12,440 nucleotides of DNA, taken from NCBI GenBank assembly GCA_947630465.1, contig CANRHT010000042.1, positions 1 through 12,440 of the forward strand. The letters run 5' to 3'. The notes beneath the pieces were generated by a model, which made no database searches, was not told the origin of the DNA, and worked only from the letters and a program-made list of their open reading frames with translations. Origin of the DNA: an uncultured Pseudomonadaceae bacterium. Lineage in GTDB: Bacteria > Pseudomonadota > Gammaproteobacteria > Pseudomonadales > Pseudomonadaceae. How positions within the stretch are numbered: the stretch's first letter is position 1; every line of letters starts with the position of its first letter. The position numbers and the translations under genes are program-made. Below are positions 1 to 7,006 of this stretch, in pieces.

Positions 1-249
1 GATGAGCGCCAAGCGACACTTGAACATCTACTGATTCAGGACTGCGGCTCCTGCCATGGTCTACGCATGACCGGTGGCTTAGGCCCCGCTCTCACCCCGC
101 AACTGCTTGCTGACAAACCACGTGAAAGTCTAATTGCCACGGTAATGTTTGGCCGCCCCGGTACGGCCATGCCGCCCTGGAGCGCTATCCTCAATGAGCA
201 AGAAGCCACTTGGATGATTGATCGCCTGCTACAAGGAGTTACCCCATGA
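1..249 (+). CDS. nirC: NirC, small periplasmic c-type cytochrome (5' end outside window)
   Basis: The frame is open from base 1, so the true start lies upstream and the signal peptide is not visible. The visible 82 residues contain one heme c attachment site, Cys-Gly-Ser-Cys-His (43-57). A later Met in the sequence TAMPPW is the likely sixth heme ligand. This single-heme layout fits the cytochrome c55x (NirC) family. NirC is known as an electron carrier of the cd1 nitrite reductase system and has been proposed to serve NirS or the last steps of heme d1 formation. Its stop overlaps the nirF start by ATGA, which suggests translational coupling. The internal ATG at 67 lies after the heme motif and cannot be the real start. 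The identification rests on the heme motif plus position directly before nirF; by sequence alone it could be another small class I cytochrome. Confidence 0.88.
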   Translation, partial: DERQATLEHLLIQDCGSCHGLRMTGGLGPALTPQLLADKPRESLIATVMFGRPGTAMPPWSAILNEQEATWMIDRLLQGVTP

Positions 250-1430
250 TAGGTCGCATTGGTACTGTTTTTTTAGCCGGTGTATTAAGCGCTTGTGTCA
301 GCCAACCCAGCAATCCATTGCGCGGTACGGGTGATTTAGGCATCGTCATTGAGCGTGCGGCAGGGAGCGTACAAATCGTCGAACACAGCCACAATACAAC
401 ACTGGCTCGCGTGGAAGGCTTAGGTGATTTATCCCATGCCTCAGTGGTATTTTCCCGCGACGCACGCTTTGCTTATGTGTTTGGCCGTGATGGCGGCTTA
501 ACCAAAGTCGATTTGCTCACCGCCACAATTGCTAAACGTATTATCCAAGGCGGCAACAGTATTGGCGGCGCTATCAGCCAAGACGGCCGCTTAATTGCCG
601 TAGGTAACTACGAGCCCGGCGGCGTAAAAGTTTTTTCTGCTGACTCTTTAGAACTGATTGCGGATATTCCAGCCACCACTGTTGCCGATGGCAGCCGCGG
701 TTCTCGTGTGGTGGGCATGGTGGATGCACCCGGACAAAAATTCTTAGTCAGCTTGTTTGATACTGGTGAAATTTGGATTGCCGATTTCAGCAAAAGCGAC
801 ACTCCGGAGATCACACGTTTTACCAACATTGGTAACCAACCTTACGATTCCATGTTGACCCCCGATGGCCGCTACTATATTGCTGGTTTGTTTGGCGAGG
901 ACGGCATGGCTCTGCTGGATTTATGGCATCCAGAACACGGGGTGAAACGCATCCTCGACAACTACGGTCGTGGTGAAGAAAAGCTTCCCGTGTATAAAAT
1001 GCCGCATCTTGAAGGCTGGACAGTGGCGGGTGATAGCGCTTTCGTACCCGCCGTGGGTCGTCATCAAGTCCTCGTCATGGATACCAAAACGTGGCAGCAG
1101 TCGGGCAGTATTGATGTAGTAGGGCAGCCGGTGTTTGTCATGGCGCGCCCCGATGCTAAACAAATCTGGGTCAACTTTGCCTTCCCCGACAACCAGTATG
1201 TACAAGTGCTGGATAGCGAAACCCATGAAATTCTTGCAACCTTAGAGCCCGGCCCCGGCGTGTTGCATATGGAATTCACCCCACGTGGTGAGCATGTGTG
1301 GATATCCGTACGTGATAAAGGTGAAGTCCAAGTATGGGATACCGCCACCTTAAAGAAACTGCACACTCTGCCTGCGGATAACCCCAGCGGTATCTTCTTC
1401 AGTGACCGAGCGCACCGCATCGGTCTATAG
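246..1430 (+). CDS. nirF: NirF, heme d1 biosynthesis lipoprotein
   Basis: NirF acts in the periplasm in late heme d1 synthesis, after NirJ and before or together with NirN and NirS. Its exact reaction is still debated in the literature. The 394-residue protein is homologous to the d1-binding eight-bladed beta-propeller of NirS and NirN but lacks a cytochrome c domain. A short N-terminal signal ends in the lipobox Leu-Ser-Ala-Cys with Cys17 as the lipidation site. Residue +2 is Val rather than Asp, which predicts outer-membrane anchoring. Motifs shared with NirN include a GNY-P-G stretch near residues 120-126, Ser-Arg-Val at 153-155 and Met-Pro-His-Leu at 252-255, probably in the d1 pocket. 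The start is supported by AAGGAG at 233-238, 7 nt upstream, and by the ATGA overlap with nirC. A 10-nt gap leads to nirD. Confidence 0.95.
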   Translation: MIGRIGTVFLAGVLSACVSQPSNPLRGTGDLGIVIERAAGSVQIVEHSHNTTLARVEGLGDLSHASVVFSRDARFAYVFGRDGGLTKVDLLTATIAKRIIQGGNSIGGAISQDGRLIAVGNYEPGGVKVFSADSLELIADIPATTVADGSRGSRVVGMVDAPGQKFLVSLFDTGEIWIADFSKSDTPEITRFTNIGNQPYDSMLTPDGRYYIAGLFGEDGMALLDLWHPEHGVKRILDNYGRGEEKLPVYKMPHLEGWTVAGDSAFVPAVGRHQVLVMDTKTWQQSGSIDVVGQPVFVMARPDAKQIWVNFAFPDNQYVQVLDSETHEILATLEPGPGVLHMEFTPRGEHVWISVRDKGEVQVWDTATLKKLHTLPADNPSGIFFSDRAHRIGL

Positions 1431-1440
1431 GAGTTGCACA

Positions 1441-1905
1441 ATGGATGATCTGTGTTTACGCATGCTCGATCGCTTCCAGCATGATCTACCGATTTGCGCG
1501 CGCCCTTATCAAGCCATGGCGGATGAACTGGGCTGCACTGAAGAGGATATTTTTCAGCGCCTTGAGCAACTTAAACAACGCCAAGCGTTATCGCGTGTGG
1601 GACCGGTATTTGAACACAGCCTTGCCGGTGCCAGCACCTTAGTCGCTTTAGCCGTACCTGAGGCGCGTATTGAAGAAGTGGCCGCGCAAATTAATGCCTT
1701 TGATGAAGTGAATCACAACTACCTGCGTGAGCATGACTGGAATCTTTGGTTTGTGCTCACCGGTCCCAGCCGTGAGCATCTTGATCAAACCTTAAGCAAA
1801 ATCGAACAGATCACTGGCCTGACGCCTTTAGATTTACCCATGCTCACCGCCTATCAAATCAATTTAGGCTTTGCGCTGGGTAAAGACTCGCAGGTGCCCT
1901 CATGA
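1441..1905 (+). CDS. nirD: NirD, siroheme decarboxylase subunit (Lrp/AsnC-like)
   Basis: NirD belongs to the NirDLGH/AhbAB family, which removes the acetate carboxyl groups at C12 and C18 of siroheme to give didecarboxysiroheme in the cytoplasm. The 154-residue protein has an N-terminal winged-helix fold of the Lrp/AsnC type (about residues 3-50) and a C-terminal ferredoxin-like half. These domains bind tetrapyrrole here; the family is not thought to regulate transcription. The signature His-Asn-Tyr-Leu-Arg-Glu-His (92-98), followed by Asp-Trp-Asn-Leu-Trp-Phe-Val, marks the AhbA-like type shared with NirG. I chose ATG 1441 over the in-frame ATG at 1402: the upstream start would lie inside nirF, the family begins at the MDDL sequence, and GGAG sits just before 1441. 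Its stop overlaps the nirL start by ATGA. Confidence 0.93.
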   Translation: MDDLCLRMLDRFQHDLPICARPYQAMADELGCTEEDIFQRLEQLKQRQALSRVGPVFEHSLAGASTLVALAVPEARIEEVAAQINAFDEVNHNYLREHDWNLWFVLTGPSREHLDQTLSKIEQITGLTPLDLPMLTAYQINLGFALGKDSQVPS

Positions 1906-2399
1906 ACAACAGCTTATCGCTTGAGCAACAACAGCAACTGCGCCGTTTATTAGAGAACGGCTTACCGCTCACCGCACGCCCTTACCAAGTGTTTGCTGAG
2001 CAGATCAATAGCACCGAGCAAGCCGTAATCGAGCATGTACAGGGCTTGGATCAACAGGGTTTATTTCGTCGCTTTGGCATTGTGGTGAAGCACCGCGCTT
2101 TAGGTATTACTGCCAATGTGATGTTGGTAATGGATATTGAAGACGAGCGTGTACATCAGGTGGGTCAAGCACTGGGTGAAGCGCCGGGAGTCAATCTGTG
2201 TTATCGCCGTCCACGTCGTCCCGGCTGGCCGTATAACCTATTTTGCATGGTGCATGGCCGCGACCGTCAGGCGGTTGAAGCGCATGTGGCAGAGTTGTTA
2301 GCCGAGCATAATTTACATGAACGTCCACACCATATGCTGTTTAGCACCCGTGCTTTTAAGCAGCGTGGCGGGCGTTACAACCAAACAGGAACACTCTAA
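1902..2399 (+). CDS. nirL: NirL, siroheme decarboxylase subunit (Lrp/AsnC-like)
   Basis: This is the partner of NirD in siroheme decarboxylation; NirD and NirL homologues in other bacteria form a heterodimer or a fused NirDL protein. The 165-residue protein has an N-terminal winged helix (about 8-60) and a ferredoxin-like C-terminal half. It carries the AhbB-like signature: Cys100-Tyr-Arg-Arg-Pro-Arg, then Gly-Trp, then Tyr-Asn-Leu-Phe-Cys-Met-Val-His-Gly (111-119). This pattern differs clearly from the His-Asn-Tyr-x-Arg-Glu-His signature of NirD and NirG and matches that of NirH. The ribosome site is weak (CAGG shortly before the ATG), so translation probably depends on coupling through the four-base overlap with nirD. 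Its stop codon shares one base with the nirG start (TAATG). Confidence 0.92.
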   Translation: MNNSLSLEQQQQLRRLLENGLPLTARPYQVFAEQINSTEQAVIEHVQGLDQQGLFRRFGIVVKHRALGITANVMLVMDIEDERVHQVGQALGEAPGVNLCYRRPRRPGWPYNLFCMVHGRDRQAVEAHVAELLAEHNLHERPHHMLFSTRAFKQRGGRYNQTGTL

Positions 2400-2842
2400 T
2401 GGATGAATTTGATCGTCGCCTGCTCAACAGGTTGCAGCATGGTTTGCCATTGGTGCGTGATCCTTGGGGCGAACTCGCCACAGAACTCGAGTGCAGCGCC
2501 GAGCGCATTCGGCAACGCCTGCAAGAATTATTGGATGACGGCACCTTAACCCGTTTTGGCCCGATGTTTGATATCGAGCAACTGGGCGGCGCTTTTACCT
2601 TGGCAGCCATGACCGTTCCCGAAGAACGCTTTGATGAAGTCACCGAACTGCTCAACGATATTCCTGCTGTGGCGCACAATTACCGCCGCGAACATGACTT
2701 TAATATGTGGTTTGTCTTGGCCTGCCCAACGCCCGAAGGCATTACCCAGAGCATCGCTGAAATTGAAGCACTGACCGGTTTGTCGGTGCTCAACTTACCT
2801 AAGGAGAAGACCTATCATGTCGGCCTCCACTTCCCGCTCTGA
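2399..2842 (+). CDS. nirG: NirG, siroheme decarboxylase subunit (Lrp/AsnC-like)
   Basis: This is the third member of the siroheme decarboxylase set. The 147-residue protein resembles NirD throughout. It has the winged helix at about residues 2-50, Thr-Arg-Phe-Gly-Pro-Met-Phe where NirD has Ser-Arg-Val-Gly-Pro-Val-Phe, and the signature His93-Asn-Tyr-Arg-Arg-Glu-His99 followed by Asp-Phe-Asn-Met-Trp-Phe-Val. It is therefore an AhbA-type paralogue. In organisms with four separate genes the division of labour between the D/L and G/H pairs is not fully settled; published work has found mixtures with all or several of the subunits to be active. AGGA about 9 nt upstream supports the start, which overlaps the nirL stop by one base. 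The 3' end runs 26 nt into nirH. Confidence 0.92.
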   Translation: MDEFDRRLLNRLQHGLPLVRDPWGELATELECSAERIRQRLQELLDDGTLTRFGPMFDIEQLGGAFTLAAMTVPEERFDEVTELLNDIPAVAHNYRREHDFNMWFVLACPTPEGITQSIAEIEALTGLSVLNLPKEKTYHVGLHFPL

Positions 2843-3326
2843 TCAAGAGCTTGCACAACAGCTGATTACTCTGACCGAAGCCGGTATGCCTTTAGTGGCT
2901 GACCCTTGGGCGTGGATGGCTGAGCGGATGCAGCTCAGCGTCGATGACACGTTGGCCTTATTACAGCGCTTACAAGACAGTGGCGCGATTCGTCGCATTG
3001 CGGCGGTGCCTAATCATTATCGTCTGGGTTATACCTTTAATGGCATGACAGTGTGGGATGTGGATGATGCGCAGATCGACCGCTTAGGCCAGATCGTTGG
3101 CAACCTCCACTTTGTCAGCCATTGTTACCGGCGGCCGCGTTTAGAAGGCTGGCGCTATAATTTATTTGCCATGGTGCATGGCATGAATGCCGAGCAAATA
3201 GAATACGAACGAAATCTTATTCGTGATCAACTCGGTGATGCCTGTCGCGCTGATACGATGCTGGTCAGTAGTCGTATTCTGAAAAAAACCGGTTTACGAC
3301 TGGCCGCTCAGCGTCAGGAGAAGTAA
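2817..3326 (+). CDS. nirH: NirH, siroheme decarboxylase subunit (Lrp/AsnC-like)
   Basis: This is the fourth siroheme decarboxylase subunit, 169 residues. It is an AhbB-type paralogue of NirL, with a winged helix at about residues 10-62, a His-Cys-Tyr-Arg-Arg-Pro-Arg motif (102-108), Gly-Trp, and Tyr-Asn-Leu-Phe-Ala-Met-Val-His-Gly (114-122). NirL has Val-Asn-Leu-Cys where NirH has Val-Ser-His-Cys, so NirH carries an extra His next to the motif. The start is supported by AAGGAG at 2801-2806, 10 nt upstream and inside the end of nirG. A later start would remove part of the N-terminal extension, but none has a comparable ribosome site. nirJ begins two bases after its stop codon. Confidence 0.92.
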   Translation: MSASTSRSDQELAQQLITLTEAGMPLVADPWAWMAERMQLSVDDTLALLQRLQDSGAIRRIAAVPNHYRLGYTFNGMTVWDVDDAQIDRLGQIVGNLHFVSHCYRRPRLEGWRYNLFAMVHGMNAEQIEYERNLIRDQLGDACRADTMLVSSRILKKTGLRLAAQRQEK

Positions 3327-3328
3327 AC

Positions 3329-4507
3329 ATGCTAAGAATCAGTACTTATCTGCGAGCCATCGCTGGGCAAAGCCCCGCTCCACGCGCCGCCAAACCCGGT
3401 AGCACCCGTGCGCCAGTCGTGATCTGGAACGTGTTGCGCCGCTGCAACTTGACTTGCAAACACTGCTATTCCACGTCTGCGGATATCGATTTTAAAGGCG
3501 AACTCGATACCGCCGAAGCGCTGGATGTGATCGATCAGCTGCACGCGGCAGGCGTCAAAGTGTTAGTCCTCAGTGGCGGTGAACCATTGATGCGTCCAGA
3601 TATTTTCCAATTGGCGGAGCGCGCGCGTCAGTACGGCTTTTATGTTGCCCTCTCCACCAACGGCACCTTAATTAACGAAAGCAATATTGAGCAAATCGCT
3701 GCTGCTGAGTTTGATTATGTCGGCATCAGTATTGATGGTTTGCCAGAAATTCACGATGAATTTAGACAAATGAAAGGTGGCTTTGCCGCCTCGATGCATG
3801 CCGTAGAGCTCTGCCGTCAGCGTGATATTCGTGTCGGCCTGCGTACCACTTTGACCATGCACAACCATATGCAGCTGCCTGCTTTACTTGAGCTGATGCG
3901 TGAATACGATGTGCAGAAATACTATTTATCGCACCTGAATTACAGTGGACGCGGTAAACGCAGCAGCAAAATCGATGCGCACTGGCAAATGACTCGTGAT
4001 GCCATGGATCAAATTTTTGACCGTGCGTGGGATGATGTGCAACAAGGGATTGAAACCGATTTTGTCAGCGGCAATAACGATGCCGATGCGATTTTATTGC
4101 TGCAGTGGGCTGAGCGTAATGTGCCGCAGCACCGCCAGCAATTAGAAGATATGCTGCGTGCTTGGGGTGGTAACGCCTCGGGCGCAGGCGTTGCTAACAT
4201 TGATAACCTCGGTGACGTACACCCTGATACCTACTGGCAACAACACACCTTAGGCAATGTACGCACACAAAACTTCTCAGATATCTGGCTCAATAACCCC
4301 GATCCATTACTGCTGCAATTACGCCAACATCCACGCCAAGTCAAAGGCCGTTGTGGCGAATGCCAGTGGTTAAGCATCTGCAATGGTAATACCCGTACCC
4401 GCGCATGGGCGGGCGGTGACTTGTGGGCAGAAGATCCTGGCTGTTATTTAACTGATGAAGAAATTGGCGTCACCGCTTTACCTGAAATTAAGTGCGTCGC
4501 ACTCTAG
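3329..4507 (+). CDS. nirJ: NirJ, radical SAM heme d1 synthase with SPASM-like domain
   Basis: NirJ is the cytoplasmic radical S-adenosylmethionine enzyme thought to remove the propionate side chains of didecarboxysiroheme and so lead to the oxo groups of heme d1. The 392-residue protein has the radical SAM cluster motif Cys39-x3-Cys43-x2-Cys46 and a SAM-binding Gly-Gly-Glu-Pro at 83-86. A C-terminal auxiliary-cluster motif reads Cys342-x2-Cys345-x5-Cys351-x20-Cys372, the spacing described for the second [4Fe-4S] cluster of NirJ. A further Cys lies near the end (389). The length matches the family. GGAG at the end of nirH serves as ribosome site and only two bases separate the genes. This is the last gene before the 59-nt gap that precedes nirE. 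Confidence 0.96.
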   Translation: MLRISTYLRAIAGQSPAPRAAKPGSTRAPVVIWNVLRRCNLTCKHCYSTSADIDFKGELDTAEALDVIDQLHAAGVKVLVLSGGEPLMRPDIFQLAERARQYGFYVALSTNGTLINESNIEQIAAAEFDYVGISIDGLPEIHDEFRQMKGGFAASMHAVELCRQRDIRVGLRTTLTMHNHMQLPALLELMREYDVQKYYLSHLNYSGRGKRSSKIDAHWQMTRDAMDQIFDRAWDDVQQGIETDFVSGNNDADAILLLQWAERNVPQHRQQLEDMLRAWGGNASGAGVANIDNLGDVHPDTYWQQHTLGNVRTQNFSDIWLNNPDPLLLQLRQHPRQVKGRCGECQWLSICNGNTRTRAWAGGDLWAEDPGCYLTDEEIGVTALPEIKCVAL

Positions 4508-4566
4508 AGCTGTCACAGCTGGGTGATGATTTTATTACTGTGACCTGAAGTCACTTTGGAGCTGAC
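4508..4566 (+). promoter_or_regulatory. nirJ-nirE intergenic leader with competing inverted repeats
   Basis: This 59-nt gap is the only sizeable one in an otherwise overlapping operon. It holds three inverted repeats. One is the palindrome AGCTG-TCA-CAGCT (4508-4520). The second pairs GTCACAG (4512-4518) with CTGTGAC (4538-4544). The third pairs GTGAC (4540-4544) with GTCAC (4550-4554) over a 5-nt loop. The second cannot form together with either of the others. The last hairpin ends just before GGAG (4558-4561), the likely nirE ribosome site. The structures are seen in the sequence; a role in mRNA processing or translation control is inference. Confidence 0.4.
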
Positions 4567-5403
4567 ATGGATCAGACAACCGCTCTTCCCGCTGCTTTAC
4601 AGGCTGCTTTTGCACCCGGTGAAGTGGCTCTTATTGGTGCGGGTCCAGGCGATCCTAGCCTACTGACATTGCGTGCGTGGAGCTTGTTACAGCAAGCGGA
4701 TGTTGTGGTGTATGACCGCCTCGTCAACCCAGAATTAATAGCGCTGCTACCTGAGTCGTGTGCGCGCCGTTTCGTCGGTAAATCCAGCGGTAATCACAGC
4801 TTACCGCAAGCGCAGATCAATCAACTGCTAGCAGACTTAGCTGAGCAAGGTCTGCGTGTCGCGCGCCTCAAGGGCGGTGATCCGTTTATTTTTGGCCGCG
4901 GCTCTGAAGAGCTCGACTTTTTGTTGCAGCGCCATATCAGCTGCCAAGTCGTGCCCGGCATTACCGCTGCTTCCGGCTGTACCGCCTATGCCGGTATTCC
5001 GTTGACCCATCGGGGTGTCGCGCAGTCATGTCAGTTTATTACCGGACATTTGCAAGAAGACGGCGAACTGCATTTGCCTTGGGCCAGCTTAGCTGATCCG
5101 AAAAAAACCTTAGTGTTTTATATGGGATTGGCCAGCCTAGAAGAAATCTCCAAGGAGCTGATACAAGCGGGTTTAGCAGCTGACACGCCTGCTGCTTTAA
5201 TTGGCAACGGCACTTATACCAATCAACAAGTGGTGCGCGGCACTTTAGCGCAATTACAAAGCATGGCGGATAACGCTGAATTAACACCGCCGACTTTGAC
5301 CGTTATCGGTCAGGTGGTGGGTTTATTCGCTGATAAAAACATCAGCTATCCTGCAGTGATCAGTCAGCCCGTACATGAGAATTTGGAGGCTGTATGCCTT
5401 TAA
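4567..5403 (+). CDS. nirE: NirE, uroporphyrinogen-III C-methyltransferase (SUMT)
   Basis: NirE uses two S-adenosylmethionine molecules to methylate uroporphyrinogen III at C2 and C7, giving precorrin-2, the branch point from heme toward siroheme and heme d1. The 278-residue single-domain protein shows the SUMT signatures in order. These are Gly-Ala-Gly-Pro-Gly-Asp-Pro (24-30), Tyr-Asp-Arg-Leu-Val (49-53), Arg-Leu-Lys-Gly-Gly-Asp-Pro (100-106), Gly-Arg-Gly-Ser-Glu-Glu (110-115), Val-Val-Pro-Gly-Ile-Thr-Ala (128-134) and Pro-Leu-Thr-His-Arg-Gly (145-150). There is no CysG-type dehydrogenase/chelatase domain, so siroheme completion must use an enzyme encoded elsewhere. Location between nirJ and nirN makes it the dedicated nir copy rather than cobA. 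GGAG at 4558-4561 supports the start. Its 3' end overlaps nirN by 10 nt. Confidence 0.95.
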   Translation: MDQTTALPAALQAAFAPGEVALIGAGPGDPSLLTLRAWSLLQQADVVVYDRLVNPELIALLPESCARRFVGKSSGNHSLPQAQINQLLADLAEQGLRVARLKGGDPFIFGRGSEELDFLLQRHISCQVVPGITAASGCTAYAGIPLTHRGVAQSCQFITGHLQEDGELHLPWASLADPKKTLVFYMGLASLEEISKELIQAGLAADTPAALIGNGTYTNQQVVRGTLAQLQSMADNAELTPPTLTVIGQVVGLFADKNISYPAVISQPVHENLEAVCL

Positions 5404-6905
5404 GTCGAATGAGCACAGTCTCCAGTCTTGTTGCCTTACTGGGTTTCACTGGCAGCGCACTGGCGGCGCAAACCGCTGAATTACAAGCCACTGAACAGCT
5501 GTATAACCAGCATTGCAGTGTCTGCCATGGTACGCAGCGCATTGGTGGTGCTGGCCCAGCATTATTGCCTGAAAGCCTAGGTCGTCTTAAAAAACCCGAA
5601 GCCAGTAAAGCCATAAGTGAAGGGCGTCCTGCCAGCCAAATGGCCGCCTATAAAGATATTTTAAGCCCTGCAGAAATCGACAGTATGGTCGATTTTTTGT
5701 ACACACCCATCGATAACCCACCAGCTTGGACTGACAGCGATACCAGCGCCAGCCATCGCCTGCTCGTCGACACCAGCACCCTCGCGGATACGCCACAGCA
5801 CAATGCCGATCCGCTTAATTTATTTGTCGTAGTGGAAGCGGGTACGCACCACGTCACTATTTTAGATGGCGATACGTTTGAGTCTGTTGCGCGTTTTCAA
5901 TCGCATTTTGCCTTACATGGTGGACCGAAGTTTTCGCCGGATGGCCGCTATGTGTACTTTGCCTCACGCGATGGCTGGGTCAGTAAATACGACTTGCATA
6001 ACTTGACCATGATTGCCGAAACTCGTGTGGGTCTAAACACACGCAATTTAGCCGTCAGCAATAATGGCCGCTGGGTGCTGGCGGGCAACTATCTGCCGGG
6101 CACTTTGGTGCTACTCAATGCTGATGATCTGTCATTGGTAAAAAGCATGGATACCATTGGCAGCGATGGTACGGCATCACGCGTTAGCGCTGTGTATACC
6201 GCACCGCCACGTGATAGTTTTGTTGTTGCCCTTAAAGATACCAACGAAGCGTGGGAGCTGTCTTATGCCGGCACGCCAGACTTTGTGCCGCGCCGCATCA
6301 TTGCCCAAGATGCACTGGATGACTTTTCCTTTACCCCTGATTATCGCTACCTGTTAGCCACATCACGCAAAGCCAAAGGTGGGCAGGTGATTGATCTCGA
6401 CAGCGGCAAATCCATCACAGACATCCCGCTGCCGGGTATGCCGCATTTGGGTTCAGGAATCTATTGGAAACGTGGCGGGGACTGGGTATTTGCTACACCC
6501 AATATCAGCCAAGGATTAATTTCGGTCTTGGATCTCAAAACCTGGCAGCTGATTAAAGAAATCCCCACTGAAGGCCCCGGTTTCTTTATGCGCAGTCATG
6601 CCAATTCTAAATATGCGTGGACTGATGTGTTTTTTGGTCCCAACCAAGAAGTGGTGCATTTAATTGATAAACAAACGCTAGAAATTGCTCACACCTTGCG
6701 CCCCATGCCAGGCAAAAACGCCGCCCACGTTGAGTTTACCAACGATGGCAGCCATCTGATTCTCAGTGTTTGGGATACCGAAGGTGCTCTGATCGTTTAC
6801 GATGCGAAAACCCTGAAAGAAGTAAAACGTATCCCGATGAATAAGCCGTCGGGTAAATATAACGTGGGCAATAAAATCGAGTTTGCCGAAGGTACGTCAC
6901 ACTAA
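5394..6905 (+). CDS. nirN: NirN, dihydro-heme d1 dehydrogenase (cytochrome c plus d1-type propeller)
   Basis: NirN is a periplasmic NirS homologue. In P. aeruginosa it oxidises dihydro-heme d1, introducing the acrylate double bond, before transfer to NirS. The 503-residue precursor starts with a Sec signal peptide, likely cut after Ala-Leu-Ala near residue 24. A small cytochrome c domain follows with heme site Cys41-Ser-Val-Cys-His45, then the eight-bladed d1-type propeller from about residue 140. The propeller shares with NirF a GNY-P-G motif (231-236), Ser-Arg-Val (262-264) and Met-Pro-His-Leu (349-352). It is shorter than a typical NirS, and the nir context separates it from nirS. GGAGG at 5385-5389 favours ATG 5394 over the in-frame ATG at 5409, though the spacing is short. 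It is the last gene of the operon, followed by a hairpin. Confidence 0.93.
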   Translation: MPLSRMSTVSSLVALLGFTGSALAAQTAELQATEQLYNQHCSVCHGTQRIGGAGPALLPESLGRLKKPEASKAISEGRPASQMAAYKDILSPAEIDSMVDFLYTPIDNPPAWTDSDTSASHRLLVDTSTLADTPQHNADPLNLFVVVEAGTHHVTILDGDTFESVARFQSHFALHGGPKFSPDGRYVYFASRDGWVSKYDLHNLTMIAETRVGLNTRNLAVSNNGRWVLAGNYLPGTLVLLNADDLSLVKSMDTIGSDGTASRVSAVYTAPPRDSFVVALKDTNEAWELSYAGTPDFVPRRIIAQDALDDFSFTPDYRYLLATSRKAKGGQVIDLDSGKSITDIPLPGMPHLGSGIYWKRGGDWVFATPNISQGLISVLDLKTWQLIKEIPTEGPGFFMRSHANSKYAWTDVFFGPNQEVVHLIDKQTLEIAHTLRPMPGKNAAHVEFTNDGSHLILSVWDTEGALIVYDAKTLKEVKRIPMNKPSGKYNVGNKIEFAEGTSH

Positions 6906-6928
6906 GGACTGTACTCAACGCAAGCGAA

Positions 6929-6960
6929 CGGGTCTGTTGATCACTGAATCAGCAGACCCG
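6929..6960. terminator. Hairpin between nirN and the convergent epimerase gene
   Basis: CGGGTCTG at 6929-6936 pairs with CAGACCCG at 6953-6960. The stem continues inward through a T-G wobble to 13 pairs, leaving a 6-nt loop at 6942-6947. It lies 24 nt after the nirN stop and 47 nt beyond the stop of the minus-strand gene. Neither side has a long T run, so it may work as a shared terminator with low efficiency or as a 3' end stabiliser of the nir mRNA. Confidence 0.65.
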
Positions 6961-7006
6961 CTCACTTAACAGTCGGGTAAACAACCGAGGCGCAAGATTG
7001 CCGCTA

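Noticed and set aside
1402..1440. Upstream ATG for nirD
   Set aside because: It lies inside nirF in another frame, and the family starts at the Met at 1441, which has its own GGAG.
6938..6951. TTGAT-like and ATCA-like half sites resembling an FNR/ANR box
   Set aside because: The spacing between the halves does not fit TTGAT-N4-ATCAA, the bases are part of the hairpin stem, and the site lies between convergent gene ends where no promoter is expected.
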